This document shows positions 1-8,653 of a stretch of DNA of 64,000 bases, one piece after another (position 1 is the first letter of the stretch; every line of letters starts with the position of its first letter). The notes under the pieces were generated by a model. That model made no database searches, had not been told where the DNA came from, and worked only from the letters and a program-made list of their open reading frames with translations. The stretch is taken from contig BTRK01000003.1 in assembly GCA_036245805.1 (NCBI GenBank), positions 41,867,215-41,931,214 on the forward strand, in the 5' to 3' direction. A program made the position numbers and the translations under genes. The DNA is from Pristionchus mayeri. Lineage: Eukaryota > Nematoda > Chromadorea > Rhabditida > Neodiplogasteridae.

Positions 1-102
1 ATATGAAGTGGTCAATTGCAAATGATTCAAATCCTAGCACTGAGGCTAAACTTCCCAACAACTCCGTCGGATTCCGAGTGATGGTTTTCGAGGCGATTTG
101 AC
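1..102 (+). pseudogene. Partial second copy of the USP gene: last exon, 3' end only
   Basis: The first 102 bases encode the C-terminal 33 residues of the USP homologue whose intact copy ends at 8654 on the other strand. They include the segment with the catalytic-type Asn-Asp (...SIANDS...) and the final ...GFRVMVFEAI with TGA at 100-102. The copy is cut by the window start. I cannot tell whether the rest of the gene is duplicated upstream, so 'pseudogene' here means 'partial in this window'. Confidence 0.8.
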
Positions 103-158
103 ACCATAAGTAATTCAATCATTATTTGCGCTATTCACCTTGGAGTGACTCTCTACTG

Positions 159-463
159 ATGAGCTCCATTTCTGCTAAACCCTTTATTCGGCGCATTTTG
201 TATTTGTTGTATGACTGTATATGTGTCCTAACAATAATGATTTTCACACAATACACAATCAGATTAATATAAAATAGTTCAGGATTTATTGTTTTTTTTC
301 TATTGTCACATAAGACCAAAGCAGCTGCTGCAAAAACAAAGTGCTTCCATCAAAACTTGCGAAGGCTGTCCACCAAGAAGAAGATATATACGATTGGTGT
401 ACCGTTAAAGCTTTTGGGAAATTCTCTGACCAGATCAATCCCGAGATCAAAGGAGGACTGTCG
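159..463 (+). CDS. Start of an unrecognised small gene, left-arm copy (two exons)
   Basis: Mirror copy of the gene start at 8292-8596. Exon 1 is 159-208, beginning MSSISAKPFIRRILYL. Exon 2 is 325-463 after an acceptor ending AAAGCAG, and includes KLAKAVHQEEDIYDWC and ends ...INPEIKGGLS before a GTAAAA donor. The phases agree (2 + 1). I do not recognise the protein. Downstream exons are not identified; hairpin repeats follow. The exon-2 frame reads like real protein, while exon 1 is less certain. Confidence 0.45.
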
Positions 464-624
464 GTAAAATTTAACTTTTGGCGTTGTAATATCCGTATCC
501 TAATGTTCTAAAACGACACGAGATTCTGAACATTTCGCTTTCATATCTCAACTAGCGACCTTCGGTCGCTACGTGGTTTGCGGAGTTGTGTTTTAAGGAC
601 AACAATTGGACGCGACTGGTGAGA

Positions 625-765
625 GCCTGCTTAAAACGTTGTAAAAGGCTCGTGAGGCCTCGGGCAATTCGAAAAAGTTGGGATGGGGCTTCGCCCATCC
701 CAACTTTTTTCGAATCACCCTCGGCCTCACGAGCCTTTCACAACGCTTACGCTGCGGGGAGTGAG
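625..765. repeat. Short hairpin repeat (left arm, copy 1)
   Basis: Two inverted ends of about 45 bp (left end contains GGCTCGTGAGGCCTCGGGC; right end contains GCCTCACGAGCC) flank a second inner inverted repeat around GGGCTTCGCCC. The whole can fold into one long stem. A related hairpin lies about 100 bp downstream, so this looks like a small non-autonomous element rather than a chance stem. Confidence 0.7.
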
Positions 766-867
766 AGCAAGTTGAGAGATTTTAAAACAGCTATGTGTTA
801 TATTTCAAAAAGATGGGTTTGTGAATGCGCAAATAACTACGTTACCGTGTTCTAAGGTATACAAGTA

Positions 868-992
868 GAAGCCTGCTTAAAACGTTGTAAAAGGCTCGTG
901 AGGCCTCGGGCAATTCGAAAAAGTTGGAACTTTCACCCTCGGCCTCACGAGCCTTTCACAACGCTTACGCTTGGGGGGTGAGAGCAGGTTAG
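868..992. repeat. Short hairpin repeat (left arm, copy 2)
   Basis: Same stem sequence as the hairpin at 625-765 (GCTTAAAACGTTGTAAAAGG ... CCTTTCACAACGCTTACGC) but with a shorter middle lacking the inner GC-rich hairpin. Two diverged copies so close together suggest a local duplication of a hairpin element. Confidence 0.65.
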
Positions 993-1059
993 GATGGTGT
1001 AGTGGGTGGTGCACGGGCTTCATTTGAGTTTTCTGCGATTTGGTAAAATGCACCATGTT

Positions 1060-1530
1060 ATGTAGTGTACTGAAAGTGCTCGACGTGGGAATACCAACGG
1101 TCAAGGTCCGACGTCACACGGACGTGTTTGAGCCGAGTTAGAGCGATTTGAAGAAAAGATATCAAAGATCAAGTCTCATATTTTAAAAGCGCTCGCCATG
1201 GGGATGCCAACGGTCAAGGTCCTATCCTTCTACGATGATTTTGAAGCGAGTTAGAGCCATTTGAAGAAAAAGATAAAACTACAAACTACAAAGAGCAAAG
1301 ATCAAATTTTGAAAGCGCTCGTCAAGGGAGTTCATCTGGTTAAGGTCCCATGCACATTGGTTGATTTTGAAGCGAGTTAGAGCCATTTGAAAAAAAGATC
1401 AAACTATAAACTACAAAGATCAAAGATCAAATTTTGAAAACGCTCGTCAAGGGAGTTCATATGGTCAAGGTTCTAACCTTCTACGATGATTTTGAGGCGA
1501 ATTAGAGCGATTTGAAAAAAAAGTGACAGA
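1060..1530. repeat. Degenerate tandem repeat, about four units of ~120-130 bp (left arm)
   Basis: A unit is repeated about four times with decay. It contains GCGCTCGTCAAGGGAGTTCA, then GGTCAAGGTCC, then TTTTGAAGCGAGTTAGAGCC, then an A-rich part built from short CAAAGAT repeats. A short GACAGACAGACGG microsatellite follows at about 1526-1549. I see no coding potential. Confidence 0.8.
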
Positions 1531-1549
1531 CAGACGGACAGACAGACGT

Positions 1550-2685
1550 TATGATATTTCTTTATACAGTAATTCTGAACCAAGGTTATCACTAGTTGGC
1601 TGAGTGCCATGGACGTTTAAATGACAGGGGAATGCGGGAATTCAAAACACTAAACGCACATCGTAATATCAAATTAATCGGAAACTTATCCCGACTCGCT
1701 CTTTGAGTCTGGACGGACTTTTTTTGTTATTTCACATTGTTTCTGAAACAAAACCGACACCATTCGGTAAATTTGGAAGTGTTTCATAAACATTTCAAGT
1801 TGGGAGTTTGCATGTCGGTTTCGTAAAACAACTGTGCATTTTCTTTCGATATTGTCCTTTTGCCGATGATCCTTTAATCCTGGATCGTATAAATATGGTT
1901 TCGGGTCGGCATGACCAGTAGATTCGATCTCCGTTAGTCATGATTTGCAGCCTCCCCTTATTTAAATTAATCCTATTTCACCCCAAGTGCGAGGAGAGTG
2001 AAACCTTCTGTATTTGTGAACGAAATTCTACATTACAGGCCACGTTTATTTGAGCACATTATGTAACGATAACCACAATTATGAATACTGAGACTATTGC
2101 AAGTGAAGCAGGTTAACCGATAATCGATGATGCACGAAAGAATGGGATTACGACCAATGAAACTGAACAGTTACTAGGGATGAGATGTATTGGATCATGT
2201 TTTAAATGAAATATTCAAGCGTATGGGCAATAAAACGAAAGACGAACTTGAGACAATGAGTAAATTAAGCACAATTCTCGGATCTTTGTAACGACCTGAT
2301 GCCCAATCTTTCGTTGTGAACCAAGCACATACAATCGTCGAAAAACTGATGTTTCGCTCTCTTAATTGTGTACACTTTCTCGGTCGGTCGACCGTCGAGA
2401 GTGAGATGAAGAAAGGATGAACGTGACCTATCAGTTTTTTTGTGTAAATGGTCCGTCTCTGATGCAGTGAGTGAGCTACATCAAGCAACAGAGTATATTC
2501 CATGCCAAGACAATCGAAAAAGGCGAGAGACGAATGTTGTACCAGAAACGGAATTACAAAAGTGTGTTTACAATATTGTAAAATCCTGCAATAACAAAAA
2601 AACTCAGATCCTGAGCATCACTTTGTGCTCGGAGTCCCAGTGGATGAGAGGGCGGACTGTTACGACCAGACGAGGTTTTCCAGCC
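1550..2685. other. Left-arm stretch without a recognisable gene
   Basis: About 1.1 kb, AT-rich, with no convincing exons by splice-site and frame inspection. It mirrors 6070-7205. Open frames of about 100 codons near 2195-2757 overlap on both strands and have no family features, so I treat them as chance. Confidence 0.5.
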
Positions 2686-4064
2686 TCAGTGAACAACGTC
2701 CGTGTCGAGCACCTTAGAAGCATTAGTGTCAATCTAATTGCTTCTCATACCATATAAATAAAGTTCAAGTGTCATTGGTAATTCACTAATGTGCATCAGG
2801 ATAATAGACGACTAGAACGTTATTCTTTGATGAGAATCACGTACTTCTCTCAGCTCGTCGAACTCAAACTGATCCTCCTCTAGCAGAGTAGCGTTCTTTA
2901 CAGCATGCCTAGAAATGATAATTGACTGTCGGGATTTTCACGTCTTTTGTTTTATCATTCCATCCGTATGGACGTCTTCATTTTTGTAACATCACCAAAG
3001 CAAAAGCCAACGTCAATACATCACCAAAGTCATTACGTACACAACCAACAATATTACAACAGAAAACAATCGACTGACATCTCCTTTGCCTCGTCCTTCC
3101 TCACGGCTCGTCCGTCCTTGCCCTCGAACTCGATCAGCAGGTCAATCATTGCCTTGGTAGTGGCGGGCGAGCGGCGAAGGATCGCGTCTGAATAACGGAT
3201 TGTTTCGAAAGAAATGACTCTCTAAATGATAATTTATCAAATTTGCATATTTTTATTTATTCGATTTACAACTCACCCTCGATCCGATCGCGAACTTCTC
3301 CGCCTGGTCGCCCACGACATGCGAAGGAGCAAGGATCAGGTAGGGCATGCCGCGGCGAAGCGTCTCCTCGGACTCGATCTGTCAACACCAATTGGATGAA
3401 TAAGTGAATGTATATTTTGAACAAGCTGTTCATTGTTCATGATCTCGAAGCGTTAATTCAATTCGTAACAAAATGTGACAGTATGCGTGAACGCTATACT
3501 ATCTGGTTTCCTAACAGGTTCAGCGTGGCCGAAAATCGTGATATGATTGCTAAAATATAATTGGGGGGGGGGGGGTGAAAAAGTGGTGTACCTTAACAGC
3601 ATTCAGACTGTTGGAGATGACTTTTCCGGTTCCATTGAAGATGATCGAGCGATCCAGGTACTCTTCAGTCCGCTTGCGGCGAGGTAGAGTAGTGGGGTCG
3701 AAGACGGAAGGAATCGACATGACCAGGGGCGTGTTCAGCTTTCACTCGTCCTCTGAAAGAATGTATTTAAAAACATCATGTATATTTTGGATTTTGACAG
3801 TTTTCAAGTTATATTGTGCGCATGTATATGTTTCTACTCTCGACTATATTTGCGTTGCAGATTTGCAACGTTCACATTTTGTTTCTTATGGCTAGCCAAT
3901 CAAACTGCAAATGCTTGTGAATCCTACACCGAGTATTAAAAGAGGAAAATGCCGTACCGTATTTGAAAATCGCATTGAAGCAGGGGAAGAATCGGTCGAA
4001 GGAGAGCTCATCTCTCGTCGACGTACTCAGGAAGGCACGGAAGAATAGACTGCCACGCTCAGAT
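2686..4064 (-). pseudogene. Broken 3' part of an unrecognised spliced gene, left-arm copy
   Basis: Mirror image of the exons at 4690-6069; see that entry for exon structure. The in-frame TGA in the second exon is present here too, so the damage predates the inverted duplication or has been copied between arms. Confidence 0.6.
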
Positions 4065-4164
4065 CTAAAATGAATAAGGATAGATTAGGGTGCTAGGGTA
4101 AGGATCTTAAGGTAGGGAGTTAAGGTAAGGTAAAGGTGCTTTAGCTAGTTTATCTTCTATGATA

Positions 4165-4479
4165 TCACGGGTCTCCTGTAAAAGTGTAGGAACGCTGGCT
4201 ACTAGAAATATTTTGTATCTCAGATTTCGATTAAACTTGGTTGATGGACACCATTGGGGGTCAGAAGAAGATCAATTCATTTTTTTTTTGCGAAAACTGC
4301 ACATTATCGATTTTTGTGATCTACTGCGAAGTGACGTCTTTCAGTCAATTTTGATCGTACAGAGAACTATTTTTTTTTGCATTTTGTTCAAAATCGAGAG
4401 ATCTACAACGTCCTCATCGTAGGACCAACGGCCAAATCACGTCTTCATAGTGAAAATTGCGAAAAACTGAATTTCGTGA
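4165..4479 (+). mobile_element. Interspersed repeat K, copy 1, truncated at the palindrome axis
   Basis: Begins after a TA with TCACGGGTCTCCTGTAA, an end motif shared with elements in the tandem array (TCACGGATCTCCTGTAAGA at 26921). It matches the reverse complement of 22430-22744. The match stops at about 4479-4482, where the sequence switches into the reverse complement of the left arm; copy 2 continues unchanged. So this copy is interrupted by the fold-back junction, and 4480-4590 is the inverted start of the same element. Confidence 0.8.
4275..4479. other. Spacer at the palindrome axis (205 bp)
   Basis: Single-copy interval between the two arms, made entirely of the interior of repeat K. 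The arm match resumes at 4480 (TGATCTTCTTC). The three bases TGA at 4480-4482 fit both the continuing K sequence and the inverted arm, which is microhomology at the junction. Confidence 0.85.
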
Positions 4480-4689
4480 TGATCTTCTTCTGACCCCCAA
4501 TGGTGTCCATCAACCAAGTTTAATCGAAATCTGAGATACAAAATATTTCTAGTAGCCAGCGTTCCTACACTTTTACAGGAGACCCGTGATATCATAGAAG
4601 ATAAACTAGCTAAAGCACCTTTACCTTACCTTAACTCCCTACCTTAAGATCCTTACCCTAGCACCCTAATCTATCCTTATTCATTTTAG

Positions 4690-6069
4690 ATCTGAGCGTG
4701 GCAGTCTATTCTTCCGTGCCTTCCTGAGTACGTCGACGAGAGATGAGCTCTCCTTCGACCGATTCTTCCCCTGCTTCAATGCGATTTTCAAATACGGTAC
4801 GGCATTTTCCTCTTTTAATACTCGGTGTAGGATTCACAAGCATTTGCAGTTTGATTGGCTAGCCATAAGAAACAAAATGTGAACGTTGCAAATCTGCAAC
4901 GCAAATATAGTTGAGAGTAGAAACATATACATGCGCACAATATAACTTGAAAACTGTCAAAATCCAAAATATACATGATGTTTTTAAATACATTCTTTCA
5001 GAGGACGAGTGAAAGCTGAACACGCCCCTGGTCATGTCGATTCCTTCCGTCTTCGACCCCACTACTCTACCTCGCCGCAAGCGGACTGAAGAGTACCTGG
5101 ATCGCTCGATCATCTTCAATGGAACCGGAAAAGTCATCTCCAACAGTCTGAATGCTGTTAAGGTACACCACTTTTTCACCCCCCCCCCCCCCAATTATAT
5201 TTTAGCAATCATATCACGATTTTCGGCCACGCTGAACCTGTTAGGAAACCAGATAGTATAGCGTTCACGCATACTGTCACATTTTGTTACGAATTGAATT
5301 AACGCTTCGAGATCATGAACAATGAACAGCTTGTTCAAAATATACATTCACTTATTCATCCAATTGGTGTTGACAGATCGAGTCCGAGGAGACGCTTCGC
5401 CGCGGCATGCCCTACCTGATCCTTGCTCCTTCGCATGTCGTGGGCGACCAGGCGGAGAAGTTCGCGATCGGATCGAGGGTGAGTTGTAAATCGAATAAAT
5501 AAAAATATGCAAATTTGATAAATTATCATTTAGAGAGTCATTTCTTTCGAAACAATCCGTTATTCAGACGCGATCCTTCGCCGCTCGCCCGCCACTACCA
5601 AGGCAATGATTGACCTGCTGATCGAGTTCGAGGGCAAGGACGGACGAGCCGTGAGGAAGGACGAGGCAAAGGAGATGTCAGTCGATTGTTTTCTGTTGTA
5701 ATATTGTTGGTTGTGTACGTAATGACTTTGGTGATGTATTGACGTTGGCTTTTGCTTTGGTGATGTTACAAAAATGAAGACGTCCATACGGATGGAATGA
5801 TAAAACAAAAGACGTGAAAATCCCGACAGTCAATTATCATTTCTAGGCATGCTGTAAAGAACGCTACTCTGCTAGAGGAGGATCAGTTTGAGTTCGACGA
5901 GCTGAGAGAAGTACGTGATTCTCATCAAAGAATAACGTTCTAGTCGTCTATTATCCTGATGCACATTAGTGAATTACCAATGACACTTGAACTTTATTTA
6001 TATGGTATGAGAAGCAATTAGATTGACACTAATGCTTCTAAGGTGCTCGACACGGACGTTGTTCACTGA
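4690..6069 (+). pseudogene. Broken 3' part of an unrecognised spliced gene, right-arm copy
   Basis: Six exon-like blocks with nematode-type splice ends. 4690-4796 (...RDELSFDRFFPCFNAIFKY); 5002-5162 (...SIPSVFDPTTLPRR... to ...ISNSLNAVK); 5377-5478 (...GMPYLILAPSHVVGDQAEKF...); 5568-5676 (...TKAMIDLLIEFEGKDGRAV...); 5847-5910 (...NATLLEEDQFEFDELRE); 6043-6069, a short tail ending in TGA. Exon 2 has an in-frame TGA at 5010-5012 soon after its start, and joining exon 3 to exon 4 needs a one-base shift. The gene is therefore probably dead, and its 5' part is missing. The codon pattern is clearly protein-like. I do not recognise the family. It might be the 3' half of the gene pieces at 22790-23956, but nothing in the sequence proves that. 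Confidence 0.6.
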
Positions 6070-7224
6070 GGCTGGAAAACCTCGTCTGGTCGTAACAGTC
6101 CGCCCTCTCATCCACTGGGACTCCGAGCACAAAGTGATGCTCAGGATCTGAGTTTTTTTGTTATTGCAGGATTTTACAATATTGTAAACACACTTTTGTA
6201 ATTCCGTTTCTGGTACAACATTCGTCTCTCGCCTTTTTCGATTGTCTTGGCATGGAATATACTCTGTTGCTTGATGTAGCTCACTCACTGCATCAGAGAC
6301 GGACCATTTACACAAAAAAACTGATAGGTCACGTTCATCCTTTCTTCATCTCACTCTCGACGGTCGACCGACCGAGAAAGTGTACACAATTAAGAGAGCG
6401 AAACATCAGTTTTTCGACGATTGTATGTGCTTGGTTCACAACGAAAGATTGGGCATCAGGTCGTTACAAAGATCCGAGAATTGTGCTTAATTTACTCATT
6501 GTCTCAAGTTCGTCTTTCGTTTTATTGCCCATACGCTTGAATATTTCATTTAAAACATGATCCAATACATCTCATCCCTAGTAACTGTTCAGTTTCATTG
6601 GTCGTAATCCCATTCTTTCGTGCATCATCGATTATCGGTTAACCTGCTTCACTTGCAATAGTCTCAGTATTCATAATTGTGGTTATCGTTACATAATGTG
6701 CTCAAATAAACGTGGCCTGTAATGTAGAATTTCGTTCACAAATACAGAAGGTTTCACTCTCCTCGCACTTGGGGTGAAATAGGATTAATTTAAATAAGGG
6801 GAGGCTGCAAATCATGACTAACGGAGATCGAATCTACTGGTCATGCCGACCCGAAACCATATTTATACGATCCAGGATTAAAGGATCATCGGCAAAAGGA
6901 CAATATCGAAAGAAAATGCACAGTTGTTTTACGAAACCGACATGCAAACTCCCAACTTGAAATGTTTATGAAACACTTCCAAATTTACCGAATGGTGTCG
7001 GTTTTGTTTCAGAAACAATGTGAAATAACAAAAAAAGTCCGTCCAGACTCAAAGAGCGAGTCGGGATAAGTTTCCGATTAATTTGATATTACGATGTGCG
7101 TTTAGTGTTTTGAATTCCCGCATTCCCCTGTCATTTAAACGTCCATGGCACTCAGCCAACTAGTGATAACCTTGGTTCAGAATTACTGTATAAAGAAATA
7201 TCATAACGTCTGTCTGTCCGTCTG
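6070..7224. other. Right-arm stretch without a recognisable gene
   Basis: Mirror of 1531-2685. An alternative open frame right after 6043 (TEAGKPRLVVTVRPLIHW...) looks protein-like for about 30 codons. It could be a frameshifted tail of the broken gene; otherwise I see nothing. Confidence 0.45.
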
Positions 7225-7695
7225 TCTGTCACTTTTTTTTCAAATCGCTCTAATTCGCCTCAAAATCATCGTAGAAGGTTAGAACCTTGACCATATGAAC
7301 TCCCTTGACGAGCGTTTTCAAAATTTGATCTTTGATCTTTGTAGTTTATAGTTTGATCTTTTTTTCAAATGGCTCTAACTCGCTTCAAAATCAACCAATG
7401 TGCATGGGACCTTAACCAGATGAACTCCCTTGACGAGCGCTTTCAAAATTTGATCTTTGCTCTTTGTAGTTTGTAGTTTTATCTTTTTCTTCAAATGGCT
7501 CTAACTCGCTTCAAAATCATCGTAGAAGGATAGGACCTTGACCGTTGGCATCCCCATGGCGAGCGCTTTTAAAATATGAGACTTGATCTTTGATATCTTT
7601 TCTTCAAATCGCTCTAACTCGGCTCAAACACGTCCGTGTGACGTCGGACCTTGACCGTTGGTATTCCCACGTCGAGCACTTTCAGTACACTACAT
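7225..7695. repeat. Degenerate ~125-bp tandem repeat (right arm)
   Basis: Mirror of 1060-1530, with four decayed units and the GTCTGTCTGTCC microsatellite at its left edge. Confidence 0.8.
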
Positions 7696-7762
7696 AACAT
7701 GGTGCATTTTACCAAATCGCAGAAAACTCAAATGAAGCCCGTGCACCACCCACTACACCATC

Positions 7763-7887
7763 CTAACCTGCTCTCACCCCCCAAGCGTAAGCGTTGTGAA
7801 AGGCTCGTGAGGCCGAGGGTGAAAGTTCCAACTTTTTCGAATTGCCCGAGGCCTCACGAGCCTTTTACAACGTTTTAAGCAGGCTTC
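7763..7887. repeat. Short hairpin repeat (right arm, mirror of 868-992)
   Basis: Same stem as in the left arm, inverted. Confidence 0.65.
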
Positions 7888-7989
7888 TACTTGTATACCT
7901 TAGAACACGGTAACGTAGTTATTTGCGCATTCACAAACCCATCTTTTTGAAATATAACACATAGCTGTTTTAAAATCTCTCAACTTGCT

Positions 7990-8130
7990 CTCACTCCCCG
8001 CAGCGTAAGCGTTGTGAAAGGCTCGTGAGGCCGAGGGTGATTCGAAAAAAGTTGGGATGGGCGAAGCCCCATCCCAACTTTTTCGAATTGCCCGAGGCCT
8101 CACGAGCCTTTTACAACGTTTTAAGCAGGC
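7990..8130. repeat. Short hairpin repeat (right arm, mirror of 625-765)
   Basis: Same stem and inner hairpin as in the left arm, inverted. Confidence 0.7.
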
Positions 8131-8291
8131 TCTCACCAGTCGCGTCCAATTGTTGTCCTTAAAACACAACTCCGCAAACCACGTAGCGACCGAAGGTCGC
8201 TAGTTGAGATATGAAAGCGAAATGTTCAGAATCTCGTGTCGTTTTAGAACATTAGGATACGGATATTACAACGCCAAAAGTTAAATTTTAC

Positions 8292-8596
8292 CGACAGTCC
8301 TCCTTTGATCTCGGGATTGATCTGGTCAGAGAATTTCCCAAAAGCTTTAACGGTACACCAATCGTATATATCTTCTTCTTGGTGGACAGCCTTCGCAAGT
8401 TTTGATGGAAGCACTTTGTTTTTGCAGCAGCTGCTTTGGTCTTATGTGACAATAGAAAAAAAACAATAAATCCTGAACTATTTTATATTAATCTGATTGT
8501 GTATTGTGTGAAAATCATTATTGTTAGGACACATATACAGTCATACAACAAATACAAAATGCGCCGAATAAAGGGTTTAGCAGAAATGGAGCTCAT
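8292..8596 (-). CDS. Start of an unrecognised small gene directly downstream of the USP gene
   Basis: Exon 1 is 8547-8596 (ATG at 8596; MSSISAKPFIRRILYL). Exon 2 is 8292-8430, 46 codons reading ...KLAKAVHQEEDIYDWC...SDQINPEIKGGLS, ending at a GTAAAA donor. The ATG lies 57 nt after the USP stop codon on the same strand, the spacing expected of a downstream cistron in a nematode operon. Later exons are not seen; hairpin repeats follow from 8130 downward. Function unknown. If exon 1 is wrong, exon 2 could belong to a longer 3' gene. Confidence 0.45.
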
Positions 8597-8653
8597 CAGT
8601 AGAGAGTCACTCCAAGGTGAATAGCGCAAATAATGATTGAATTACTTATGGTG

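Larger units (their letters stand above)
1..4274. repeat. Left arm of a 4.27-kb inverted repeat
   Basis: This arm is the reverse complement of 4480-8754. I compared the arms by eye along their length. The differences I found are one base in a homopolymer (13 G at about 3563 against 14 C at about 5179) and one substitution at about 3842 (the mirror base is about 4912). Identity is therefore well above 99%. The window starts inside the arm, so the true outer end may lie further left. Such identity means a very recent duplication, ongoing gene conversion between arms, or an assembly artefact at a contig end. Confidence 0.95.

Noticed and set aside
586..855. 89-codon frame across the hairpin repeat, mirrored at 7900-8169
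   Set aside because: Created by the hairpin sequence itself; both halves of the stem are translated, and it has no protein features.
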